A DNA stretch of 64,000 nucleotides from Vreelandella alkaliphila (GTDB lineage Bacteria > Pseudomonadota > Gammaproteobacteria > Pseudomonadales > Halomonadaceae), in the NCBI RefSeq assembly GCF_016107625.1, contig NZ_JABASV010000004.1, forward strand, positions 310,001 through 374,000. Reading direction: 5' to 3'. The translations under genes and the position numbers were made by a program. Below the pieces are notes generated by a model. That model did no database searches and was not told where the DNA came from. It was given only the letters and a program-made list of their open reading frames with translations. This document shows, in pieces, positions 9,059-17,907 of this stretch (its first letter is position 1; the number at the start of each line of letters is the position of its first letter).

Positions 9059-10120
9059 TTACATGCTCTGGTCAACCACTTCCTCAGCACTCAATCCTTC
9101 TTCACTATCTACAACGTCGAGCTGTTCCAGGAAGAAGCTGCGCGCGGCTTCACCGTTAACGCCACGCTCCTTAGCCCCGGCCTCCCACTGACTTGGAAGA
9201 TCTGCGGCTATTTGTTGGAAGCGCTCAAGTTCTTCGGCCGGCAGGTCCACAAACGTATTGCCCTGCTGTTGCGCAAACTCGACGCCACGCTCATCCACCA
9301 CGTCCATCATGTAGCCAAACAAGCGAGAGAGTCTTTCTCCCGACACGTCTTCAATGGCCGCACGATCTTCTTCAGAAAGCGAGGCCCATGTATCAGGGTT
9401 GATGACCAGCGAGAAACTCCCCCGATAAAAACCACCCGGCATCTGAACGGTGTAGGGCAACACTTCCGCTAGACGAAAACTTTTGAGCCCTTCAAGTGTT
9501 AGCATTGCGCCGTCAATAACGCCCTGTGTAGCAGCCTCATAAGTGCTAGCGGGGGGTAGTGCTACGCCGGTAAGCTCAAGTGCATTCGAAATGTCCGCCA
9601 TAATGCCGCCACCGATACGAACACGCTTTCCGTCTAGGTCATCAAGGCTATCAATTTCTTCGGTAAGATAAAGCGCACCCGGCCCATGTACCCCAACCCC
9701 AATCACCTCAACCCCTCGGTGTTCATTAGCCTCGGCTAGGAACTCGTTATGGGTGCGCCAATAAGCCACCGACGCAGACTCGGACGAGAAATCCTCAAAC
9801 GTGGGTAGCTCGGGCAGTTTGGTCAGCTCGAAACGCCCCGGCATTAACCCATGAAAAAGCCAAGTAACGTCGGCAACGCCATCTGCGATTAATTCCATTT
9901 GCGAGCCTGGCGGCCCCATATCGTGAACAACGTTAACAGTGACGCGCCCTTCGGTAGCTTCCTCAACCCAACTCCCCCATGTTGGCCAAACAATAGTGTT
10001 AACGCCGTGATTAGGGCCCGCCCAAGTACTAATCTGTAATTCAGTCGCGGCGGCGGCATGTTGTAAAGTGCCTAATGCCACCAAGGCAGAAAGCGTTGTC
10101 AGTGTGGCGAGTTTTTTCAT
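9059..10120 (-). CDS. TRAP transporter solute-binding protein (DctP family)
   Basis: This periplasmic binding protein has a signal peptide at its N terminus (MKKLATL..., cleaved near AAAATEL) and a DctP-type body with GVADVTWLFHGLMPGRF and DLDGKRVRIGG. The start was set at 10120 because GAGGAA lies 8 nt upstream; an earlier ATG at 10159 would place extra residues before the signal peptide. Its length (353 aa) is typical. The DctQ/DctM membrane partners are not adjacent, so it either pairs with a distant permease or is an orphan receptor. It lies 94 bp downstream of the P450 gene on the same strand, so a shared transcript under the IclR regulator is plausible. The ligand is unknown; carboxylates and aromatic acids are common for the family. 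Confidence 0.88.
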   Translation of the reverse strand: MKKLATLTTLSALVALGTLQHAAAATELQISTWAGPNHGVNTIVWPTWGSWVEEATEGRVTVNVVHDMGPPGSQMELIADGVADVTWLFHGLMPGRFELTKLPELPTFEDFSSESASVAYWRTHNEFLAEANEHRGVEVIGVGVHGPGALYLTEEIDSLDDLDGKRVRIGGGIMADISNALELTGVALPPASTYEAATQGVIDGAMLTLEGLKSFRLAEVLPYTVQMPGGFYRGSFSLVINPDTWASLSEEDRAAIEDVSGERLSRLFGYMMDVVDERGVEFAQQQGNTFVDLPAEELERFQQIAADLPSQWEAGAKERGVNGEAARSFFLEQLDVVDSEEGLSAEEVVDQSM

Positions 10121-10214
10121 TATTAATTTCCTCTCGTTTATTACAGGATTGGCGTGCAAGGTGCTGCGTTTTAATGTTGTTAGTTGTTGCTTGTTAATTA
10201 TTAATTGTTAGCCA

Positions 10215-12590
10215 TTAGAGAGCGAGAACAAGACGATCCCCCTTAGCTCTCGAACAGCAGGCCATCATACGATCACTGGCAGCCCGCTCAGCACGGCTGA
10301 GTACCACGTCACGGTGATCAATATCCCCCTCGACAACAGCGACTTCACAGGTACCACACAAACCTTCGCAGCAGTCGCTGGGCACATCCACACCAAACGC
10401 CGTCAGTGCTTCAAGCAAGGTCTGATCATTCCCGACCTGAAGTGTCACGTTAGAGTCGCTAAGCACTACCTCGAAGGCATGCTCTTGCTCAGGATCAAGG
10501 ATGTTTGAGCGAGCCGAAAAATGCTCAACATGTAAGGTTCCTTCCGGCCAGTTCTGCGCCAATACCTCGAGCGCCTCTAACATTCGTTCAGGGCCACAGC
10601 AGTAGACCTGGTCACCCTTGGCTACGTTACTAAGTGCGGTCGAGATATCAAGCCGACAGCCCTCATCGCTTGCATGAACGGTTAGCGCTTCGCTGTGGTC
10701 ACGCTCGACGCGCTCCAAAAAGGCCATGGTTTGCCGCCCGGCGCCGCAATAGTGGAGTGTGTAAGGTTTGCCTAATGCCTTAAGTTGATCCGCCATGGTA
10801 AGAATCGGCGTAATACCAATACCGCCGGCTATCAAGGTATAGCGTTCTGCCGTCTCATCCAGGTGAAAATGGTTCTTTGGGCCAGCAATATGCAGCACGT
10901 CACCTGGTTTGATCATTTCATGGAAATATAATGACCCGCCACGCCCCGTAGGCTCACGTAAAATAGCAATAGACAAACGATGCTGGTCATTGCGCTTTCC
11001 ACACAGCGAGTAATAGCGCCGCCATTCGCCTGAGACCAGCTCGATATGTGAGCCAGGTGACCAGTCCGGCAACTCACGGCCATAGGGATCGACAAGATCG
11101 ACCCGAACGACTTCCTCGGCTTCACGCTCCACCTCAGCGACTACAACCCGACGCACAATATCCTCTTTAATAGGCGCACCAATATGGAAATGCGTCGGGT
11201 TCTCTAACACCGCACGGTTACGACGCTCTGGGTTCTGCTCAGGATTCCACTCCACCCAAAGCGAGGTTGGTCCACGGAAAGACGTATTGGGCAGATACTC
11301 GAACGTTTGGTCCTCGATGAGATGTATATGGGGTAAACGGCGGACAAACTCATCTAGAATAATCCGCATTTCCATGCGGGCAATATTCTTACCCATACAT
11401 TGATGCGCACCATAACCAAAGGTGAAGTGCTCTGCTGAGTTATGGCGGTATATATCAAACTCGTCAGGGTTTTCAAAATGTCGTGAATCACGGTTAGCCG
11501 ATGCCTGTACCAACAACAGTTTGCCACCTTTGGGGATCGTCACACCCCCTACGTCAGCATCCTCAGTAGCGATACGGCGCCAAGCCACCACAGAGCCAGC
11601 GGCACGGAGACACTCCTCAATGGCGCTGGGAATTAGCGTCGGGTTCTCACAGATATCATTCCAAGAAGCACGATTCGATAGCAGGATGCGGAAAGCATTC
11701 GTGGTGGCGAAAGCCGTCGTCTCATGGGCAGCTACCAAAATCGCCATCATCATTGAGCGCAGGTAACTCTCAGGCACAATCTCGGGGTGCTGGTTGTGCA
11801 TACGAATCGAATCATACATCCACCCCTCACCCGTTGGCTCTTCACGCATGCGATCGAGAATAGCCTGCGCCGTTTGCCAGAATTGTCCCACGTCTTCAGC
11901 AATCTTCAGCTGCTGTTCTGGCGAGGGGCGGCCCCAGGTGTTGAGCGTGTGGGCGACCGAGAATTTGCGAAGTTCTTTGGCATCTTCGCTGGGCACCCCC
12001 AGAAAGCGCAGCGCCACAGTCATGGGAATTTCCCGAAACATCTCCTCCACCAGATCCGCGCGGCCTTTATCGATGAAATGATCCATATAGCTACGCGCTA
12101 ACTCGCGAACCCATACCTCATGCTTCTCGAGGTTTTCAGGCAGGAAAGCATCCATCAGTAGGCGGCGGCGCTCCATGTGGTCTGGCTCATCCTCATTGAC
12201 CATGGTGCGACGCATTGCAAAGCCGTAGCTTTCGAGAATTTTTACCGCTTCGGGTGGCGCTGGCGTCAGCTTCTCCAACGCGATAGCGGGCGAAAAGGTC
12301 AGATTGTCACGAAAAACAGCTTTTACCTCCTCATAGCGGCTCACGACCCAATACCCAAGCTTAGGGCTAAAGAACACCGGCTCCTGCTCGCGAGACCAGC
12401 GTAGCGCCTCGGCGGGGTCGAGCTGGTAAGACGCGCCGAAAGGATCAAAAGCAGCAGCATCACGCGAGACGGGGCACCCCGTTGGTGATGTCACTGTTGC
12501 TTGGCTAGTTGCATGGCTAGTTGCATAAGCTGGCTGATGAAAAGGACAGCCTTCTGACATTTTATCGGGTTGGCGTGCAGGTGTGGTCAT
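10215..12590 (-). CDS. Self-sufficient cytochrome P450 fused to FMN/2Fe-2S reductase (CYP116B/P450RhF type)
   Basis: A 791-residue monooxygenase in one chain. Residues 1-450 are the P450: I-helix AAHETT at 287-292 and heme loop FTFGYGAHQCMG with Cys398. Residues about 465-690 are a phthalate-dioxygenase-reductase-like module: RRYYSL at 524-529 for FMN, GGIGITP at 589-595 and CCGP at 664-667 for NAD(P)H. Residues about 705-791 are a plant-type ferredoxin with Cys740, Cys745, Cys748 and Cys778. Electrons would run NAD(P)H to FMN to 2Fe-2S to heme without partner proteins. The N-terminal GCPFHQ is also seen in CYP116B enzymes. The start has GGAG just upstream. The gene diverges from an IclR regulator and precedes a TRAP binding protein, suggesting uptake and hydroxylation or O-demethylation of one compound. 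The substrate is unknown. Confidence 0.95.
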   Translation of the reverse strand: MTTPARQPDKMSEGCPFHQPAYATSHATSQATVTSPTGCPVSRDAAAFDPFGASYQLDPAEALRWSREQEPVFFSPKLGYWVVSRYEEVKAVFRDNLTFSPAIALEKLTPAPPEAVKILESYGFAMRRTMVNEDEPDHMERRRLLMDAFLPENLEKHEVWVRELARSYMDHFIDKGRADLVEEMFREIPMTVALRFLGVPSEDAKELRKFSVAHTLNTWGRPSPEQQLKIAEDVGQFWQTAQAILDRMREEPTGEGWMYDSIRMHNQHPEIVPESYLRSMMMAILVAAHETTAFATTNAFRILLSNRASWNDICENPTLIPSAIEECLRAAGSVVAWRRIATEDADVGGVTIPKGGKLLLVQASANRDSRHFENPDEFDIYRHNSAEHFTFGYGAHQCMGKNIARMEMRIILDEFVRRLPHIHLIEDQTFEYLPNTSFRGPTSLWVEWNPEQNPERRNRAVLENPTHFHIGAPIKEDIVRRVVVAEVEREAEEVVRVDLVDPYGRELPDWSPGSHIELVSGEWRRYYSLCGKRNDQHRLSIAILREPTGRGGSLYFHEMIKPGDVLHIAGPKNHFHLDETAERYTLIAGGIGITPILTMADQLKALGKPYTLHYCGAGRQTMAFLERVERDHSEALTVHASDEGCRLDISTALSNVAKGDQVYCCGPERMLEALEVLAQNWPEGTLHVEHFSARSNILDPEQEHAFEVVLSDSNVTLQVGNDQTLLEALTAFGVDVPSDCCEGLCGTCEVAVVEGDIDHRDVVLSRAERAASDRMMACCSRAKGDRLVLAL

Positions 12591-12631
12591 GATGTCTCCA
12601 AGGGGGAACGCTCGACAAGACGTTTGTTTTA

Positions 12632-12679
12632 TTTTTGTCTCTATTAACGCACAATAATTATCTATTATAGAAACAAAAA
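12632..12679. promoter_or_regulatory. Long inverted repeat, candidate IclR operator
   Basis: Arms at 12632-12646 (TTTTTGTCTCTATTA) and 12665-12679 match as an inverted repeat at 13 of 15 positions, 18 bp apart, in the divergent P450/iclR gap. IclR-family regulators bind palindromes in such positions. That this one is bound is inference. Confidence 0.5.
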
Positions 12680-12791
12680 ATAGATGAAGTGTCGCGCACC
12701 GTCAATACATGTTTGCAGCCCCAAGGTACTGCGCCATACTTGTCGGTCCTTCATTGTCCATACGCAAACGTCTGTTCGAGGTTCTCCACTG

Positions 12792-13469
12792 ATGTCGTCC
12801 ACGCTTCAAACGCTTGATCGCGGCCTGCTCGCCTTAAAAATAGTCTCCGAGCATAATGAAGGTATCAGCATTGCTAAGCTTGCTGAGGAGCTTGAAGTCC
12901 ACAGGACTATCGCCTACCGCATCGTCGCTACGCTCGAGTCACATGCCCTGCTTACCCGCACACAGGGAGGCACCCTTAGGTTAGGCGCAGGCATTACTTT
13001 GCTAGCTTCGCGTTTTGAACCTCAGCTCCATACGGTCGCCCTGCCATTGTTAAAAACCCTGGCCAAAGCAACACGTGCGACTGCGTTTATTTCTCTAGCC
13101 CAAGGGGAAGAGTGCATGGTGACGCTGGTCGCTGAGCCTGAAGAAGGAATGCTGCGTGTGGGATATCGCGTTGGCAGCCGCCATCCATTAACACAAGGCG
13201 CGGCTGGTATCGCAATCCTGGCAGGACGAGCACCAAAGGAAGAGGACAGCCCAGAGGTCAAGCAAGCCCGCGCTGATGGCTATAGCCTTACGCGGGGACA
13301 GCTTCAACGCGGCGCGGTTGGCGTAGCCACGCACATCCCGACTACCCAGTCTCGTAGTGGTATGGAAGCGTGTGTTGGGGTCGTCGCGATGGATGACCTG
13401 GATAGTGAGCGAGCAATTCGCGAGGTAAAGATTTCCGCGATACAGCTAGCGGAGCTGATAGGACAGTAG
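12792..13469 (+). CDS. IclR-family transcriptional regulator
   Basis: This 225-residue protein begins MSSTLQTLDRGLLAL and has a winged helix-turn-helix (about residues 5-65, ISIAKLAEELEVHRTIAYRIV) followed by a GAF-like effector domain (about 75-225). It is slightly shorter than the usual 250 residues because the middle of the effector domain is compact. The ATG at 12792 was chosen because the HTH starts directly after it and GAGG precedes it; an in-frame upstream start at 12684 adds 36 residues of no known kind. It is transcribed away from the P450 gene across an inverted repeat and is the obvious candidate regulator of the P450/TRAP pair and of itself. Confidence 0.88.
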   Translation: MSSTLQTLDRGLLALKIVSEHNEGISIAKLAEELEVHRTIAYRIVATLESHALLTRTQGGTLRLGAGITLLASRFEPQLHTVALPLLKTLAKATRATAFISLAQGEECMVTLVAEPEEGMLRVGYRVGSRHPLTQGAAGIAILAGRAPKEEDSPEVKQARADGYSLTRGQLQRGAVGVATHIPTTQSRSGMEACVGVVAMDDLDSERAIREVKISAIQLAELIGQ

Positions 13470-13603
13470 TGATAAGGCCAGTAATTTAAGGACAGTCGTG
13501 ATAAAGACACGGCGAACTGGCACGCTTTGCGACCCGTTCGCCATTAGGCATCAGTTCGTACTTGAAAGCTTTAATGAAACACTCCCCTCCAGGACGGAGA
13601 GTA

Positions 13604-13631
13604 GTCACTACTTACTTGTCACTACTTACTT
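13604..13631. repeat. 14-bp tandem duplication at the rnk 3' end
   Basis: Two perfect head-to-tail copies of GTCACTACTTACTT. The second overlaps the stop codon of rnk. Confidence 0.85.
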
Positions 13632-14043
13632 AGCGATGGAACTGCTTCTCCCGCTCGGGCTGCCAGAAAATCGCATCAATGCGTAGGCGTACTTCGGTGT
13701 TGTTGGGTAGCGGCCACTCAATGACATCGCCCACGCGCAAGCCAATTAACGCCGCGCCTATTGGTGCCATCACCGAAATTCCATCCTCAACGCTTTCAAG
13801 CGCATGAGGATACACCAACGTTCGAATCATCTGACGCTCTCGGGTCAGATCAGTAAAGCGTATCTGGCTGTTCATACTAACCACATCCTCAGGAATATCC
13901 TGAGGGTCAAGCACCTCTCCGCGCTCCAACTCCTCTTCCAGTAGCTCCGCCACCATCATGTCTTTTTCAGATGCATTATCAATCAGGCGCTGAAGTCGTT
14001 CAGCATCAAGACGATTAATGATAATAGAAGGACGCTGCGCCAT
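13630..14043 (-). CDS. rnk: Nucleoside diphosphate kinase regulator Rnk
   Basis: This 137-residue protein begins MAQRPSIIINRLDAERL, with a short helical N-terminal region (Rnk_N-like) and a GreA/GreB-type C-terminal domain (VSVMAPIGAALIGLRVGDVIEWPLP). Rnk proteins bind RNA polymerase near the secondary channel and influence NTP pools. They lack the long Gre coiled coil, in keeping with the short N-terminal part here. The start at 14043 has GGAGAG 6-8 nt upstream; a longer form from 14139 would add residues unlike the family. It lies 128 bp downstream of gdhA on the same strand, with a possible weak terminator between. Confidence 0.9.
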   Translation of the reverse strand: MAQRPSIIINRLDAERLQRLIDNASEKDMMVAELLEEELERGEVLDPQDIPEDVVSMNSQIRFTDLTRERQMIRTLVYPHALESVEDGISVMAPIGAALIGLRVGDVIEWPLPNNTEVRLRIDAIFWQPEREKQFHR

Positions 14044-14110
14044 CTCTACTCTCCTTGGAAAGCAATCAATAGTGATGTTAGTGAGCATAAAACGCACCAA
14101 CGAAAACAGC

Positions 14111-14129
14111 CCTTCCCCAGAGGGAAAGG
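14111..14129 (-). terminator. Possible gdhA terminator
   Basis: An imperfect hairpin (CCTTCCC with GGGAAAGG, one bulge) lies 42 bp past the gdhA stop. On the minus strand it is followed by CTGTTTTCG. The T-run is short, so termination may be partial and allow read-through into rnk. Confidence 0.45.
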
Positions 14130-14171
14130 ACTGTGTCACAACAGTGTATGTGGTTTAGCTAATAAAAGCGA

Positions 14172-15530
<1,359 letters not shown>

Positions 15531-15610
15531 TCACCCTTTTATAGTTAAAAACGTCGATTTGCTGGCCAGAGCGATGACGTATTTAACTGCGGCAACGAAT
15601 ATATGCATAC

Positions 15611-15631
15611 CCTATGCAGGTTCGGTATAGG
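15611..15631. promoter_or_regulatory. Palindrome upstream of gdhA
   Basis: CCTATGC and GTATAGG form a 21-bp near-palindrome (6 of 7 pairs) about 90 bp before the gdhA start. It could be an operator; no regulator is suggested by its sequence. Confidence 0.3.
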
Positions 15632-15701
15632 CCAGAAACACATCAGAAATAGACTAAAGTGCTAGCTTTTCCGCCCAGTTTTGGTGCAATTAATAAATAC
15701 T

Positions 15702-15743
15702 AATAAACGAAAAATAAACGAAAAATAAACGAAAAATAAACGA
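15702..15743. repeat. 11-bp tandem repeat (AATAAACGAAA, about 4 copies)
   Basis: Almost perfect consecutive copies, AT-rich, in the gdhA/pilus gap. The number of copies is likely to vary between strains. Confidence 0.85.
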
Positions 15744-15903
15744 CAGTGCTGCTTGGAAGTCAGTTTAAGTAAGTGTTTAAACACAGTTGATGCCGCCTAT
15801 CCATTTTTTTAATTCCCTAATACTCCAACGGTGCTTTTTTAGTATTACGTGCTAACTTAAAAATAGGCGTGAACTTTAACAAATATTACTGAGCATTTTA
15901 GTT

Positions 15904-15945
15904 CTTGAGACAGGTCTTGAGACAGGTCTTGAGTTAGACCTTGAG
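15904..15945. repeat. 12-bp tandem repeat (CTTGAGACAGGT, about 3.5 copies)
   Basis: Two perfect copies, a third diverged copy and a partial fourth lie about 70-110 bp upstream of the first pilin gene, where a promoter would be expected. Confidence 0.8.
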
Positions 15946-16011
15946 GTAATAAAGCAAAATGCTCTTTTCTGCGGGCAACGCTATAAGCAATTAATCTCTA
16001 AGGAGTTGATT

Positions 16012-16572
16012 ATGCTGACCTTAAACTACTCTCGCACAAGCTACTCTCGAATCACTGGATTAAGCACTGTCATTGCCGCACTCACTTTCTCTAACTCCAC
16101 TTTAGAAGCCCAGACCGTTAGCGGAACCATCGACGCTTCAATTACTCTTGAAGACGCTTGTTCAGTTAATGGGGAAGAAGGCGCTGCAGTCGACTTCGGC
16201 AGCTTGGCATTCGGCACCCACTCTGCCCTATTCGATCAGGCAGATGCCCAAGTAGCTGGCGGAGGTGGTATTACAGTGCTCTGCTCACCTGGAGTAACCC
16301 CCACCTTCACTCTGCTCAGCGGCCTTCATGATAACCAAGCCTCACCTGCTACCCATGCCATGCAAGATACTGCCGCAACGGCATTTGTCGGCTACACCTT
16401 GTACACAGATACAGCACGAACGGAGGCGCTGGCTGTAAACGACACCATCATACTCAGCGCATTCGCCAGCACTCCCCAGACAATCGATCTTTACGGAAGA
16501 GCCTTTGGCGACCCTGGCAACCTACCTGCAGGCACCTACGAAGACACACTGAATGTTGAGCTGTCCTGGTAG
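16012..16572 (+). CDS. Spore coat U-domain pilin (Csu-like major subunit)
   Basis: This 186-residue secreted protein has a signal peptide ending near LEAQT and one spore-coat-protein-U domain. The Cys pair (DACSVNGEE and VLCSPG), the DFGSLAFGTHS segment and the closing AGTYEDTLNVELSW are the family pattern. It would be exported, kept folding-competent by the downstream chaperone, and polymerised through the usher by donor-strand exchange. The start at 16012 has AAGGAG with ideal spacing; a TTG 6 bp earlier overlaps the spacer. It is first of five genes and, by position, the likely CsuA/B equivalent. Confidence 0.9.
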   Translation: MLTLNYSRTSYSRITGLSTVIAALTFSNSTLEAQTVSGTIDASITLEDACSVNGEEGAAVDFGSLAFGTHSALFDQADAQVAGGGGITVLCSPGVTPTFTLLSGLHDNQASPATHAMQDTAATAFVGYTLYTDTARTEALAVNDTIILSAFASTPQTIDLYGRAFGDPGNLPAGTYEDTLNVELSW

Positions 16573-16580
16573 CTTCTCGA

Positions 16581-17102
16581 ATGGCTCGGCGCTTGAGACT
16601 CATCGCCCCGATGATGATAGTGGCGGGGCTAACGCAGGCCTCTCCCACCGACACGTTCATGGTTTCAGCTACCATTACGCCTGGCTGCCTAATCAATAAC
16701 GAAGTTCCTCCGGCAGGCACCCAGGTTGGGGCACTAGGAAGCCTAGCCTTTGGCACCGCCTCAGCGCTTTCACAGGAAACGCGTAATGTATCGCTGCTTG
16801 CCTCTGGGTCTTTTACGCTCAGTTGTACACCAGGAATTTCATTAAGCATGCGTATTGATGGTGGACTTCAGCCGGATGGTGATCGACAGCTCAAGCGGGA
16901 AAATGGCAGCGAAACGCTGGCCTACCAACTCTACCAGGATGCCGCTTCACAGAACGCGATTGGTATTGACCAGCCCATCACCTTAGACACCACGACCAGT
17001 CCTAATGATATTACCCTCCCCATCTGGGGCAGGTTAACGCTGCCAGGCAACCGCCCAGCAGATAGTTACCGCGACGAACTCGTACTAACGCTGGAGTGGT
17101 GA
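16581..17102 (+). CDS. Second spore coat U-domain pilin
   Basis: A 173-residue spore-coat-U protein with an N-terminal signal peptide (cleavage near TQASP), the first Cys in TPGCLINNE, LGSLAFGTAS, the second Cys in LSCTPG, and the C-terminal SYRDELVLTLEW. It is clearly related to the previous pilin. It starts 8 bp after that gene with no good ribosome binding site, so translation may depend on coupling. By position it is a minor or adaptor subunit, as CsuA or CsuB in Acinetobacter. Confidence 0.88.
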   Translation: MARRLRLIAPMMIVAGLTQASPTDTFMVSATITPGCLINNEVPPAGTQVGALGSLAFGTASALSQETRNVSLLASGSFTLSCTPGISLSMRIDGGLQPDGDRQLKRENGSETLAYQLYQDAASQNAIGIDQPITLDTTTSPNDITLPIWGRLTLPGNRPADSYRDELVLTLEW

Positions 17103-17143
17103 CATCGCAGCGAAGGGCACAAGCTCGATTTAGGAGAACATCT

Positions 17144-17899
17144 ATGCTGGAAAAGCGCTTCGGCCACATCATTGGTATTTTCATCCTGCTAAGCCTTCTT
17201 GCGGGCCCTTCATCAGCTAACTCTCTGTTGATTTGGCCCATTTACCCTGTTATTGAGAGTCACCAGCAGGCAAGTGCACTTTGGCTGGAAAACAGAGGTA
17301 GCGAAACGGTCAATATGCAGGTGCGGATTTTTGCTTGGTCTCAGGTAGGAGGAGAAAATCACTACCAATCTCAACAAAGCGTTGTGGGTAGCCCACCCAT
17401 GACGGCAATTGCTCCCGGGGAACGCCAGATGGTGCGCCTGATCCGCCAAGAACCCTCACCAATTGGCGAAGAGCAAGCCTATCGCATTATTGTTGACGAA
17501 ATTCCGGCCCTAGCACCTAATAGCGGAGGAGAAAGCTCGCCTCGTGCCGCTGTGCAATTACAAATGCGCTACTCTCTTCCCCTGTTCGTTTATGGTGAAG
17601 GAGCACTGCCCCCTGAACGTATCGCCTCCAGTAACATCCCCTACCCCGGCCTAACCTGGAGACTCGTAACACATGAGGGACAGTCGCAACTAGAAATACA
17701 CAACGCGGGTCAGCATCATGTGCGCCTAAGCCAAGTTACCTTTGAGCAACCAAGGCAGCGCAACGAAGTCACCAACGGGCTGCTTGGCTATGTACTGCCC
17801 AGGCAGGTACGACGCTGGCCACTACCCCAAAACATAAGACCTACTGGCGAGCTTCGCGCTCATATTTCGGGAGTCAGTCATCGCATTTCGGCCGAGTAG
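17144..17899 (+). CDS. Pilus assembly chaperone (CsuC-like)
   Basis: This 251-residue periplasmic chaperone has a signal peptide (MLEKRFGHI... to SSAN), then a first immunoglobulin-like domain with IWPIYPVIESHQQASALWLEN and the conserved G1-strand region AVQLQMRYSLPLFVYGEG, then a short second domain. It would cap pilin subunits in the periplasm. The start at 17144 was chosen because AGGAG precedes it and the signal peptide begins there. It lies in order between the pilins and the usher. Confidence 0.9.
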   Translation: MLEKRFGHIIGIFILLSLLAGPSSANSLLIWPIYPVIESHQQASALWLENRGSETVNMQVRIFAWSQVGGENHYQSQQSVVGSPPMTAIAPGERQMVRLIRQEPSPIGEEQAYRIIVDEIPALAPNSGGESSPRAAVQLQMRYSLPLFVYGEGALPPERIASSNIPYPGLTWRLVTHEGQSQLEIHNAGQHHVRLSQVTFEQPRQRNEVTNGLLGYVLPRQVRRWPLPQNIRPTGELRAHISGVSHRISAE

Positions 17900-17907
17900 G
17901 CGCCAGC

